Origin: Pseudomonadota bacterium
GTDB taxonomy: Bacteria > Myxococcota_A > Polyangia > Polyangiales > Polyangiaceae
NCBI GenBank assembly: GCA_023402175.1
Contig: JAEXCN010000103.1
Coordinates: forward strand, 1-34,858
Direction of reading: 5' to 3'
DNA: 34,858 nucleotides
Shown in pieces: positions 22,835 through 34,063 of this stretch. The notes beneath the pieces were generated by a model. It saw nothing but the letters and a program-made list of their open reading frames with translations. It did no database searches and was not told the origin of the DNA. The translations under genes and the position numbers were made by a program. The first letter of the stretch is position 1. Every line of letters starts with the position of its first letter.

Positions 22835-25800
22835 TCAGCTTCCCGACATCGAGGACGGCGGCGGCTGCGAGAGCGGCGCGCCCATCGCGCGGAGCGCTTC
22901 GAGGCAATCGTCGGCGATCAAGCGATTTCCGGCCGCGCGCGCGAGCTCGCGAAGCTTCTGGTATTCGAGCCGTGCAGCATCGGCCTCGCCGCGCTGGTGG
23001 TGGAGGCGCGCGTGGAGATGACGCCCGCCGATCACGTCCCAGGTGAAGTCGTTCGCCTCGGCGTAGCGGATCCCTTGCACGAGCACCTTCTCCGCGTCGA
23101 CATCGCCTGCGAGCGCATCGAGGAACGCGAGGAACATGCGGTTGTGGCTCGCCAGCCGCTCGTATCCGAGCTCGTCGCAGAGCGCGACCGACTGCTTGAG
23201 CGCGCCGTACGCACGAGGGTAATCTTCGAGCACGACGAGGGCGTCGCCGAGATTGTGCAGATTGATCGCGGTCTCGTATTGCAGGCCCAACTCGCGCGCC
23301 GCGTCGATCGCTTTCTCCGCGTGGAGCGCGGCGGCCCGGTAGTCGCGTGCGAAGTAGTCGATCAGCGCGTGCAGCTTGTAACGCTCGCAGCTTGCGACCG
23401 GATCGTCGGAGAGCAGAGCGCAGGCGCGCTCGAACTGGCGTATCGCCGCCGCGTGGTCGCCCATGGCCGCGTTCGCCTGGACGAGGCTGACGAGCAGCTT
23501 GTACTCCTCGGCCTCGCGCTCCGGCGTGTCCGCAGCGCTCGTCACGATCGACTGCATTCGCTCGAGCAGCGCGAGCGAGCGCTTGAAGTCCCCCTGACGA
23601 CCCGCGAGCTCCGCGGCGGCGACGATGGCGGGCTTCGCGAGCTCGGCTCGTGACTGCGCGATTGCCTCTGCCGACGTGAGCTGCGCTCGCGCGGCATCGA
23701 ACATGTGCAGCGTGCCTAGGATGCGCCCTGCGTCGATGCGAACGCGGACGCGACGCTCGTCGCCCTCTTCGGTTCCCGGGACCGACGCGTCGTCGATCCG
23801 CGCGATGACGCTCTCGCAGGTCTCCATCGCCTCCGGCAGCGCGCCCGCCCACCGGACCGCCTTCGCGAGGCCAGCGAACCACTTGAGCACGTCGTCCGTG
23901 TCGCGACTCGCGAGGTCACCGAGCTCGATGGCACGCGCGTAGTCCCGCGCGGCGGCGTCGAACTGCCCGGACTCGAGTCGCCGTTCGGCGCTCTTCGCGA
24001 ACCACAGCCCTGCGCGGTCGCGTTCGCCGGCGGCATAGAGGTGCGTCGCGATGCGGCCCGCGTGCTCCGCAGGATGTGCCGGGCTCTGGCCCTGCGCGCC
24101 CAGCGCCTTCTCGAGCGAGAGACCGGCGGCTGCGTGCATCTCGCGTGCGGCCTCGGCGGTGAGCGCGTCGACGACGACCTCGCGCACGATCGGCGAGTTG
24201 AAGCGGAGCTCGAGCGGTCCCGTCTGGACGAGGAATCCGTGCTCCTTCAGGGCGGCGAGCGACTTCTCGAGCGTCACCATCGGCGCAGCCGTCATCTGCC
24301 CGAGCACGGCGGCGTTGATCGGATCGCCGAGGACCGCGGCGCTCTGGAGGATCGCACGATCGCGCGAGTCGAGCCTCGCGATGCGTGAAGCGACGAGCCC
24401 TCGGAGCGTCTTCGGAAGCGACAGATCCTGTCCGACGAGCTTCATGCTGACGACGCTGCCGTCCGCGACGGTGACGGCGCGTGCCTCGACGAGCGCCTTC
24501 AGGACCTCCTCGATCATCTGCGGGTGACCGCCGGCGCGCTCGCGAACGAAGCGCATCAGCTCGCTCGGAACGCGTGACACGTCGAGGCGAACGCCGACGA
24601 GCCGCTCGACCTCCTCCGGCTTGAGGTCGGTCAGATCGAGCCCCGCGTGGACACCGAGCTTCTCGAGCGGATGACTGAAGCCTGCGCGCGCCGCGAGCAC
24701 GACGAGAAAGCGCGACGAAGGGATGCGCGAGATCACCGTCTCGAGCAGCGCGAAGCTGTCGGCATCCATCGAGTGCGCCGCGTCCCACGCGAGTGCGTGC
24801 GGGCGGTCCTCGCAGAGACGCTGGATCATGCGCGTGAACGCATTCGCGAGCAGCGCCTTGGCGTTTCCGGACACCGCTGACCGTCCGCTCGACGTGGAGG
24901 ACGCACCGAGCGCGGCGAGCACCGCGCCGACCTCGTCGTCCTGCAAGCCGAGCGCACGGAGACGCGGCGCCACCTGACGGATGCGGACCTCGGCGTCTCC
25001 CTCGGCGACGCCGCACAGCGTCTGGAGCATGCTCTCGATGCCCGATAGCGGCAGGTTCGTGCCGCGCCGCAGACACGTGGCGAGATACCAGCCGACGTTG
25101 TAACCGCCCTTCTGCAATCGCCGCTCGACCTCGTAAAGGAGTCGCGTCTTGCCGAGGCCGTGATCGCCGCGGATCGTGAGGATGCTCGCGGTACGACGCG
25201 TCGCGCTCGCGAGCATCTCACCGACGATGCGGAGCTCATGGCGGCGTCCGACGAAGCGACCGAACGCCTCGCTCGTGCCGCGGACGTCCTTCACGAGGAG
25301 GGTCGTCGTCGTGCTCACGCCGGGACGCGATTCGGAGAGCGTGTCGAAGACGAACAGGTTACGGACCTGGCGCATCGCCGACGCGCTGATCGCGCACATG
25401 CCCTCGCGCACGCGAGCAAGATCGCGCGCGGTGGCGAGAAGCGTGGCGAGCCGCTCGTCCTCGGTCGGCTTGCCGTCGCTCGTGACGTGGATGCGGGAGG
25501 CGTGCAGACCCGCGCTCGGCTGCCTCGCGCCGGCGAGCGAGCGCAACACGACGAGCGCGCAGCGCGTGGCGACCTCGGTGTCGCGCCCGTCCGGGTCGTC
25601 GACGCCGAAGAGCGCAGTGATGTGCTCGGGCTCGCGCGAGACGATGAGGCCGCCGTAACGCGTGATCGTCTCCGCGGCGCGCTCGCCGAGCGACGATCCT
25701 TCGGGGTGCGCCGGTGGCAAGGTCGTTCCGCGCGGCGCAGGCAGCTCGATCGCGAGCGCCGTCACTTCGCGGCGCTCGCCGAGCTCGGCGGCGCGGCCGA

Positions 25801-26896
25801 CGTCGACGACGGGGACGCCGACCTCGACCTTCGTGATCGAAGGGAGCTCTCTGCGTGATGCAGGGACCTCGACGGGAGTGCGCTCCTGCGACGGCTGTCC
25901 CTCGGCATCGAGGATGACGTACGGGCCGCTCTCCTCGGGCATACGGAAGCCTGCGAGGAAATCAGCCAGATCATGCGCGCTGAAGCGCCGCCCTTGAGAA
26001 TAGAGGAACGCGAGCAGCGCCTCGTACATGCGACCCGCATCGGAAAAGCGCGCGTCCATGTCGCGCGCCATCGCGGTCTTCAGGATCGTGACCAGCTCGG
26101 GCGGGCAGTCGGGCCGGAGCAGCTCGACCGGCGGGTATTCGACCGCCTGCACGCGGCGGAGCGTCTCGAACGACGTCGGCGCCGTGAACGGGTTCACACC
26201 TGCGAGCATCTCGTAGAGGACCGTGCCGAGCGAGAAGAGGTCGCTCCGCGCGTCGACCGACTCGCCGCCGGCGTGCTCCGGGCTCATGTACCCGAACTTT
26301 CCCTGGAGGCGCTGGTTGCGCGTGTCCTCCATCCCCCTCGGCTCGAGGACGCCGCGGGCCTTCGCGATGCCGAAGTCCGTCACCTTCACCTCGCCCTCGA
26401 GCGAGACGAGGACGTTCTGCGGCGAGACGTCGAGGTGGACGACGTTGAGCGGCTGGTTCTGCTCGTCCCGGCGGCGGTGCGCGTGGTCGAGGCCCTTGGC
26501 GACCTCGGCCGCGATGTAGACGGCCATCTCGACCGGGATCTGCGTCTGCGCGCGCCGGCATCGCGCGAGGAGCGTGGCGAGGTCGAGCCCGTTCACGTAC
26601 TCCATCGCCATGTAGTAGGCGTCGGGCGTGGGCATGCCGCCGCTGACCGTGCCGGGAGCGATGCCGAGATCGAAGACCTGGACGATGTTCGCGTGCGAGA
26701 GCCGCACCGCGAGCTTCGCTTCGTGGATGAACATCTCGACGAAGTCGTCGGACTGCGCGAGCTCGGGGAGAATGCGCTTGATGACGACGACCTTCTCGAA
26801 GCCCTCGACGCCATAGCTCTTGGCCTTGAAGACCTCTGCCATGCCGCCCTGGCCGAGTCTCTCGAGGAGACGGTAGCGCCCGAAGGTCGTGTTCAC
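22835..26896 (-). CDS. Ser/Thr protein kinase fused to degenerate cyclase-like region, AAA-type ATPase and TPR
   Basis: 1353 residues from GTG 26896. Kinase, residues 7-310: loop GQGGMAEV (15-22), Lys40, Glu59, catalytic HLDVSPQN (154-161), DFGIAK (174-179), SPE (205-207) and RSDLFSLGTVLYEMLAG. HLD replaces the usual HRD, so it is a non-RD kinase, but Asp156, Asn161 and Asp174 are kept. Residues about 372-520 resemble a class III cyclase (GERREVTALAIE; RYGGLIV....ALFG) but lack the metal aspartates. Residues 547-870 are an ATPase like that of MalT/PknK: FVGRRHELRIVGEM and Walker A GDHGLGKT (577-584), with a weak Walker B (ALAWDAAHSMD). The C-terminal ~450 residues are helical TPR-like. It is a typical signal-integration kinase of Myxococcota; ligand and targets are unknown. 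Confidence 0.93.
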   Translation of the reverse strand: MNTTFGRYRLLERLGQGGMAEVFKAKSYGVEGFEKVVVIKRILPELAQSDDFVEMFIHEAKLAVRLSHANIVQVFDLGIAPGTVSGGMPTPDAYYMAMEYVNGLDLATLLARCRRAQTQIPVEMAVYIAAEVAKGLDHAHRRRDEQNQPLNVVHLDVSPQNVLVSLEGEVKVTDFGIAKARGVLEPRGMEDTRNQRLQGKFGYMSPEHAGGESVDARSDLFSLGTVLYEMLAGVNPFTAPTSFETLRRVQAVEYPPVELLRPDCPPELVTILKTAMARDMDARFSDAGRMYEALLAFLYSQGRRFSAHDLADFLAGFRMPEESGPYVILDAEGQPSQERTPVEVPASRRELPSITKVEVGVPVVDVGRAAELGERREVTALAIELPAPRGTTLPPAHPEGSSLGERAAETITRYGGLIVSREPEHITALFGVDDPDGRDTEVATRCALVVLRSLAGARQPSAGLHASRIHVTSDGKPTEDERLATLLATARDLARVREGMCAISASAMRQVRNLFVFDTLSESRPGVSTTTTLLVKDVRGTSEAFGRFVGRRHELRIVGEMLASATRRTASILTIRGDHGLGKTRLLYEVERRLQKGGYNVGWYLATCLRRGTNLPLSGIESMLQTLCGVAEGDAEVRIRQVAPRLRALGLQDDEVGAVLAALGASSTSSGRSAVSGNAKALLANAFTRMIQRLCEDRPHALAWDAAHSMDADSFALLETVISRIPSSRFLVVLAARAGFSHPLEKLGVHAGLDLTDLKPEEVERLVGVRLDVSRVPSELMRFVRERAGGHPQMIEEVLKALVEARAVTVADGSVVSMKLVGQDLSLPKTLRGLVASRIARLDSRDRAILQSAAVLGDPINAAVLGQMTAAPMVTLEKSLAALKEHGFLVQTGPLELRFNSPIVREVVVDALTAEAAREMHAAAGLSLEKALGAQGQSPAHPAEHAGRIATHLYAAGERDRAGLWFAKSAERRLESGQFDAAARDYARAIELGDLASRDTDDVLKWFAGLAKAVRWAGALPEAMETCESVIARIDDASVPGTEEGDERRVRVRIDAGRILGTLHMFDAARAQLTSAEAIAQSRAELAKPAIVAAAELAGRQGDFKRSLALLERMQSIVTSAADTPEREAEEYKLLVSLVQANAAMGDHAAAIRQFERACALLSDDPVASCERYKLHALIDYFARDYRAAALHAEKAIDAARELGLQYETAINLHNLGDALVVLEDYPRAYGALKQSVALCDELGYERLASHNRMFLAFLDALAGDVDAEKVLVQGIRYAEANDFTWDVIGGRHLHARLHHQRGEADAARLEYQKLRELARAAGNRLIADDCLEALRAMGAPLSQPPPSSMSGS

Positions 26897-26906
26897 CGAA
26901 CCGCGT

Positions 26907-26915
26907 AAGCTAGCA
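26907..26915 (-). promoter_or_regulatory. extended -10 box of the kinase gene
   Basis: Minus-strand TGC-TAGCTT ends ten bases before GTG 26896; no Shine-Dalgarno is visible. Confidence 0.4.
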
Positions 26916-26973
26916 CCAAATACGCAACCCGACGCTGGGCCCGACCTGTGGTTCCCACGTAATCGCTATACCT

Positions 26974-26989
26974 GTCGAGTTAACTCGAC
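26974..26989. promoter_or_regulatory. 16-base perfect palindrome upstream of kinase gene
   Basis: GTCGAGTTAACTCGAC is fully symmetric with a TTAA centre. It lies between the PHP gene stop (27008) and the kinase start (26896), about 60 bases upstream of the putative -10. Lack of a T-run argues for an operator rather than a terminator. Confidence 0.45.
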
Positions 26990-27007
26990 CCACTCGGGCA
27001 GGGCGCC

Positions 27008-29584
<2,577 letters not shown>

Positions 29585-29633
29585 GAGGCGCGATCGAGCT
29601 CGAGCTCGAGCTTCTCACGACGCTCTGCAGAGC

Positions 29634-30113
29634 CTACGAAGCGCGGGGCGCACGGCCCGACAGCGTCGCGGCTCGTCCTTCGCCGTCGATCGTCATCTTC
29701 ACCGACAGCGACGCGGGGCCGCCGAGCTCACGTTCGAGGCCCTCGCCCCATTCGACGAGGAGGACGGCGCCTTCCGCGCGGCGCTCGTCGAGGCCGAGCC
29801 GCCGGACTTCACGCGGCGTCTTCTCTCCTTCCTCACGCAGCCGGTAGAGATCGACGTGGAGCAGCGTCCCTCTCGGGGTCTCGTATTCCTGGACCAGCGT
29901 GAACGTCGGGCTCGCGATCGCGATGTCGGCCGGAACGCCGCGCGCGCGTGCGATCGCCCGGGCGAGGAACGTCTTGCCGGCGCCGAGATCGCCCGAGAGG
30001 AGCAGGAGGTCGCCCGGCTCGAGCACGTCCGCGATGCGCTTCGCGAGGCGTGTCGTGTCTCGGCGCGTCGCGAGCCGGATGACCTGGCTCGTGGGTTCGC
30101 GAGGAACGGTCAC
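29634..30113 (-). CDS. tsaE: tRNA threonylcarbamoyladenosine biosynthesis ATPase TsaE
   Basis: 159 residues, the normal length. TsaE is the ATPase that works with TsaB/TsaD to make t6A37 in ANN-decoding tRNAs; it is essential in many bacteria and cytoplasmic. Motifs: Walker A SGDLGAGKTFLARAIAR (about 40-56), SPTFTLVQEY (68-77) and HVDLYRL (86-92), followed by EWGEGLE (about 121-127). The start GTG 30113 leaves only 9 bases after the stop of the upstream beta-barrel gene, so the genes are in one transcript with lgt. TsaB and TsaD are not in the window. Confidence 0.93.
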   Translation of the reverse strand: MTVPREPTSQVIRLATRRDTTRLAKRIADVLEPGDLLLLSGDLGAGKTFLARAIARARGVPADIAIASPTFTLVQEYETPRGTLLHVDLYRLREEGEKTPREVRRLGLDERRAEGAVLLVEWGEGLERELGGPASLSVKMTIDGEGRAATLSGRAPRAS

Positions 30114-30122
30114 GGCGCGCTC

Positions 30123-31208
30123 TCAGAAACGGAAGGACACGCGGGCCGTGCCGCCGCCGAGCATGAGTGCGCCCGTCCCGCCGAGCGCCGCCGCGAGATC
30201 GCCGGCGATCTCGGCCTGGACGTTCTCGGTGATGCCGTACGCGAGGAACAGCGAGCCATGCGTGAGGAAACGCGCCGTCTTGTCCGCGCCGAGCGCGACG
30301 TGCGCCCCGAGCAAGAGCTCGGGGCCGATGAAAAGACGTACTCCGCGGAACGGAGCGAGTGCATACCGCGCTCCAGCAGAGAGCTCGAGAGCACGCGGGC
30401 CGATGACCTGGCTCGTCACGTTGCCCCTCACCTCGAGCCCAGGTGCGCTCTCGGGGAACGCGTAGCCGAGGACGACGCCGATCGGCATCGCCCACGAAGG
30501 CCCGCGCGCATCGCCTGGACGGGCGAGCGCGTTCGTCACGCCGACGGATGCGCCGATCGCGATCGGATGCCCCTCGCCGTAGACCCGACGCGGCGGCGGC
30601 GGAGCGCTCGGCGGAGGAGGGGCCGCCGGCTGTGGCGGAGGCGGAGGAGCCTGCGGCTTCGGCTTCGGCCGTCGCTCGCCTGCGCGCGACCACGGCACCT
30701 CCGCGTTCGCGATCCCCTCGGGCCGGATGAGGAGCGCGATCATCTCGGCGATGTCGTTCGGTCCTTCGTCGGGCAACACCTCGCGCGAGAGCGACTCGAC
30801 CCGCCCCGAGCTCGCCTGGTAGGCCTCGAGCTCGACGCGATACGTGGTGTATCCCTCCTCCTGCTTGCCGTCGGGCAGCGTGGCCGGCGGATGATCGTCC
30901 CGCTCGACGCGCGCGGTGAGCGTCCAGTCGGCGCCCACCGCTTTCGCGGCTGCCTGGTACTCCTGGCTCGTGTCGGCGACGCCGTCCTTCACGGCCGCTT
31001 CGGCCGAGACCATCTCGTTGTCGCTGGCGAAGGTGTGCCCTTTCTTCGTCAGCGCTTCACGCGTCCAACGCCGCGCCTCTTCGAGCTCGGGACGCGGCAC
31101 GTTCTTTGGCGACGTGAACGGCAGCACGACGACCTTGTCCGCCCAGGCGGGGGCGGTCATGGCCAGCGTGGCCGCAAGCGTCGCAAAGGAAAGGAAGAAG
31201 CGCCGCAT
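30123..31208 (-). CDS. outer-membrane beta-barrel protein with N-terminal periplasmic domain
   Basis: 361 residues from ATG 31208. Signal peptide MRRFFLSFATLAATLAMTAPAWA, cleaved at AWA-DK. Residues 25-170 resemble a TolB/CsgG-type domain (DKVVVLPFTSPKNVP; RRWTREALTKKGHTFAS; ADWTLTARVERDDH). A Pro-rich linker at about 183-206 (PKPKPQAPPPPPQPAAPPPP) follows. The C-terminal 150 residues alternate polar/hydrophobic in beta strands and end in ...GGGTARVSFRF, a terminal Phe as expected for a BAM-inserted barrel of about eight strands. It lies 11 bases after lgt. It may anchor a periplasmic element to the outer membrane; no exact family is recognised. Confidence 0.7.
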   Translation of the reverse strand: MRRFFLSFATLAATLAMTAPAWADKVVVLPFTSPKNVPRPELEEARRWTREALTKKGHTFASDNEMVSAEAAVKDGVADTSQEYQAAAKAVGADWTLTARVERDDHPPATLPDGKQEEGYTTYRVELEAYQASSGRVESLSREVLPDEGPNDIAEMIALLIRPEGIANAEVPWSRAGERRPKPKPQAPPPPPQPAAPPPPSAPPPPRRVYGEGHPIAIGASVGVTNALARPGDARGPSWAMPIGVVLGYAFPESAPGLEVRGNVTSQVIGPRALELSAGARYALAPFRGVRLFIGPELLLGAHVALGADKTARFLTHGSLFLAYGITENVQAEIAGDLAAALGGTGALMLGGGTARVSFRF

Positions 31209-31219
31209 CGAGCGATGCC

Positions 31220-32803
31220 TCAGGCGCTCTCGGCCGGCTCTTCCTTCTTCGCCTTCTCGTCGTCGTCGGACGTGCCCTTGGTGGCGCTCTCCGGCTCGCC
31301 ATCGGGCGCCTCTGTCCCTGCTTCGTCGCCCGACGAAGCGGCCGTATCGTCGGCCTCGGCCTGCGCCTTCTTCTTCTTTCCGACGAGGCCCTTCTTCTTG
31401 GCGGGCTTCCGCTTCGGCGCGTCGTCGTCGCGCGCATCGTCGGACGACACGGGGTCTTCGTCGCCGTTTTCCTCGTCGTCCTCGTCACGCGTGCGCCGCC
31501 GCGGAGCGATGTCGTCCTGCGTCGCCTTGATGTCGCCGAGGGACTCGAGGCCCATCGCGAGCTTCGGGCTCTTGCGCGCGGTCTCCCAGAACTTCGCGTA
31601 GAAGTAGGCGCAGACGACCGCCGAGAGAATGCCGATCCACTGGCTCGTCGACAGCTGCACCGCCTGCTGCTTCGCGAACGAGGCCGGACGGAGCACGATG
31701 AACGCGACGATCGGCGGGATGAACGCGATGACGCGCGAGACGGTGCGGATCTTCGCGTTCGTGATCCCGAGCGAGATCCCGAACACGAACGCGACGCTCA
31801 TGACGAGGAGCGCTCCCGAGATGAGCCAGTGCTCGCCCATCATCGGGCCGAACTCTCCGCGCTCCGTGTCGTCGCGGAAGGCCTCGATCAGGAACCGGAG
31901 GTAGCCGTACCCGAACGCGAACAAGAAGAAGATCTGCCCGCGGAAGCGCTGATGCTTGCGCTGCCAGAGGAGCAGCGCGAGGAGCAGGAGGCCGACGAGC
32001 GACTCGTAGATCTGCGTCGGATGGACCGGGAACGAATGGCCCATCTTCAGGAGCTCGTCGCCGGCTGGCGAGTGCTTGCCGACGATGTCGAGATGGCGCG
32101 CGAACGCGGGCGCGCCATCGCTGCCCTCGAGGGTGCCCGGCGCCCAGTGGGGGAACGTGCCGAGCTTCTTGAGCGCCTCGGGCGCGCCCTCGGGCAGACG
32201 CTTTCCGAAGTCGCACCCGAAGAGGTAACAGCCGATGCGCGTGATGAGCAGACCCGACGCAAGGCTCGGCACCGCGACGTCCGCCCAGGGCATCAGCCGG
32301 ATCTTGTTCGAGCGCAGATAGAGCCAGCTTCCGAGATAGCCTCCGAGGAACCCTCCGTACGCGACGAGACCGCCCCGGCGGAGCGCGAAGAAGTCGCTCG
32401 CCTGCTTGAACTCGTCGGGGTTCGTCACGACGTAGAGGATGCGCGATCCCAGGATCGCCGCGATCGCCGTGATGACGTAGCAGTTCGCCATCGTCTCCTT
32501 CGGCAACCCGTCACGCTCGGCGAGGGTGAGCGTCAGGTACCAGCCGACGACGAGCGAGAGGCCGAGCATGACGCCGTACGAGTAGATCGGCAGGTTTGCC
32601 GCCTCGTACTTCGTCTCGCGGAACACGTAGCCCGCGATGCCGGCGCCGATGCCGATCACGAGCGCGATGCCGGCGGTCCCTCGGTCCTTCCGTTTGAGTC
32701 CGAGGATCGCGTAGACCGCGGCGATCGCCGCGACGGCCGCGAGCGCCCACCACAGGTGGAGGGACATCTTCGGGAGCGGAATGCGAAAGAGGATCGGATG
32801 CAT
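31220..32803 (-). CDS. lgt: prolipoprotein diacylglyceryl transferase with long charged C-terminal tail
   Basis: 527 residues; most Lgt proteins are about 260-300. Lgt attaches diacylglycerol to the lipobox Cys of lipoproteins (EC 2.5.1.145), in the inner membrane. Recognisable core: YSYGVMLGLSLVVGWYL (75-91), GGLVAYGGFLGGYLG (144-158), TRIGCYLFGCDFGK (188-201), SFPVHPTQIYESLVGLLL (257-274) and RFLIEAFRDD (303-312). In the Lgt signature R-x-G-N-x-x-N the Asn residues read Cys192 and Phe195, although Arg189 and Arg303 are kept. Two or three extra membrane spans at about 325-420 precede a tail of about 95 residues made of Asp/Glu/Lys/Ser blocks. The many lipoprotein genes nearby fit its function. 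It leads the run lgt > barrel > tsaE > PHP. Confidence 0.87.
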   Translation of the reverse strand: MHPILFRIPLPKMSLHLWWALAAVAAIAAVYAILGLKRKDRGTAGIALVIGIGAGIAGYVFRETKYEAANLPIYSYGVMLGLSLVVGWYLTLTLAERDGLPKETMANCYVITAIAAILGSRILYVVTNPDEFKQASDFFALRRGGLVAYGGFLGGYLGSWLYLRSNKIRLMPWADVAVPSLASGLLITRIGCYLFGCDFGKRLPEGAPEALKKLGTFPHWAPGTLEGSDGAPAFARHLDIVGKHSPAGDELLKMGHSFPVHPTQIYESLVGLLLLALLLWQRKHQRFRGQIFFLFAFGYGYLRFLIEAFRDDTERGEFGPMMGEHWLISGALLVMSVAFVFGISLGITNAKIRTVSRVIAFIPPIVAFIVLRPASFAKQQAVQLSTSQWIGILSAVVCAYFYAKFWETARKSPKLAMGLESLGDIKATQDDIAPRRRTRDEDDEENGDEDPVSSDDARDDDAPKRKPAKKKGLVGKKKKAQAEADDTAASSGDEAGTEAPDGEPESATKGTSDDDEKAKKEEPAESA

Positions 32804-32845
32804 GGTTCGTTGGATTCGGCCTGGTCCTGAGCCCAGGCGCTCGCC

Positions 32846-32854
32846 GTTTTACCA
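32846..32854 (-). promoter_or_regulatory. extended -10 box of lgt
   Basis: Minus-strand TGG-TAAAAC lies 42 bases before ATG 32803, leaving a normal leader. Confidence 0.4.
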
Positions 32855-32866
32855 CATCGACGGAGC

Positions 32867-32949
32867 GCCGACCGCAGGTCGGCATCCTTTGGGCGGTTGG
32901 GGAGCCCCCCGAGCTCGCCAAGGGGGCCCGCTCGGCGCCGCGGGGCTCC
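32867..32949. other. highly structured intergenic element between lgt and the lipoprotein gene
   Basis: A perfect stem GCCGACC-GCA-GGTCGGC (32867-32883) is followed by GGAGCCCC (32901-32908) pairing with GGGGCTCC (32942-32949). Inside this, CCGAGC (32909-32914) pairs with GCTCGG (32930-32935). The element lies between the two divergent promoter boxes, so neither gene's own transcript would include it. It holds no open frame of interest. Confidence 0.45.
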
Positions 32950-33035
32950 TGTTCACCTCACCACGGATCCCTCCTGGCGCTAGCCCTTCCTTGATGGCCA
33001 CGACCACGCCGAACGCCAGTGCGGAAGGCGGCCTG

Positions 33036-33044
33036 TGGTAGAAC
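33036..33044 (+). promoter_or_regulatory. extended -10 box before GTG 33051
   Basis: TGG-TAGAAC ends six bases before GTG 33051. Confidence 0.4.
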
Positions 33045-33050
33045 GCGCGC

Positions 33051-33965
33051 GTGAGCTCGCGCGCCTCGATCGTCACGTCCATCGCTGCGTCTTCGTTCAT
33101 CGGCGTCCTTGCCGCGGCCTCCGCGTGCGTGCCGACCGGAAGCGCGCCGCCATACGACGCAGGCCCGACGCCTGCGCAGACCTCGACCTTCAAGCCGTCG
33201 ATTGGCATCATGACGGTGCCGTTCGAGGACGACTTCGAGCGTCCCGACGGCGGCGAGGCGCTTGCGCTGCCAGGCGATGCGACCGGAACGGCCCTGTCGA
33301 TCGACGCCGCGATCGATGCCCGGCGGGTCGTCGCGGTGAACGAGGCCGGCCCGGATGCGTTTTCGCTCATCGACGCCGGCACCGATGCCGGCGACCGGTT
33401 CCGCTCTCCGAGCAACCTCGGCCCGAACTGGACCCAGATGCGGACGAGCGCCTGGAAGATCGAAAACGGCCGGCTCTGCGGAGAGAACGCGCACAACCAC
33501 GGCGTCTGGCTGAATCGCACGCTGCCGGTCAACGCGCGCATCGAGTTCGATGCGATGGCGATGACCGACGAAGGCGACCTGAAGACCGAGGTCTGGGGTG
33601 ACGGCCGCTCCTACGCGACGAGCACCTCGTACACGAACGCGACGAGCTATCTCGCGGTCCTGGGCGGCTGGAAGAACTCGATGCACGTCCTTGCGCGGCT
33701 CAACGAGCACGGCACGGACCGCAAGGAGATCCGCGTCGACAAGGACTCCGACGACCCGCGCCAGCGCGCCGTCGTCCGCGGACAGCTGTACCAGTTCAAG
33801 ATCGAGCGCACGGACGGCAAGACGATCCGCTGGTCCGTGAACGGGGTCGAATACCTCTCGTGGAACGATCCGGCACCCCTCGCCGGCCAGGGTCACGACC
33901 ACTTCGGCTTCAACGAGTGGGAGGCCAAAGTGTGCTTCGACAACGTGAAGGTGACGCCGCTCTGA
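33051..33965 (+). CDS. lectin/LamG-fold lipoprotein
   Basis: 304 residues from GTG 33051. Signal peptide SSFIGVLAAASAC gives a probable lipid Cys26 (lipobox ASAC, not ideal). A Pro/Ala/Asp-rich stalk follows. From about residue 128 the protein reads as a concanavalin A/laminin-G beta sandwich: NWTQMRTSAWKIENGRLCG, HGVWLNRTLPVNARIEFDAM, YLAVLGGWKNSMHVLARLNE, VRGQLYQFKIERTDGKTIRW, VNGVEYLSWNDPAP and final strand VCFDNVKVTPL. The order is close to that of DUF1080/DUF1961-type domains, which bind or cleave glycans. I see no obvious catalytic acid pair, so sugar binding is the cautious reading. It diverges from lgt and is followed 98 bases later by the last gene. Confidence 0.72.
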   Translation: MSSRASIVTSIAASSFIGVLAAASACVPTGSAPPYDAGPTPAQTSTFKPSIGIMTVPFEDDFERPDGGEALALPGDATGTALSIDAAIDARRVVAVNEAGPDAFSLIDAGTDAGDRFRSPSNLGPNWTQMRTSAWKIENGRLCGENAHNHGVWLNRTLPVNARIEFDAMAMTDEGDLKTEVWGDGRSYATSTSYTNATSYLAVLGGWKNSMHVLARLNEHGTDRKEIRVDKDSDDPRQRAVVRGQLYQFKIERTDGKTIRWSVNGVEYLSWNDPAPLAGQGHDHFGFNEWEAKVCFDNVKVTPL

Positions 33966-33989
33966 GGCGCTCCGCCTGAGGCACGCCTC
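33965..33989 (+). terminator. two adjacent short hairpins after the lectin-like gene
   Basis: AGGCG-CTC-CGCCT (33965-33977) directly followed by GAGGC-AC-GCCTC (33978-33989). The first overlaps the stop codon. No T-run. Confidence 0.3.
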
Positions 33990-34063
33990 GGAGTCTCGTT
34001 GCCGAGCGCAACGCGCGCCTTTACTCCGCGGCGGCGCGGCTCGAAACTACGGATCGGGCCTGC

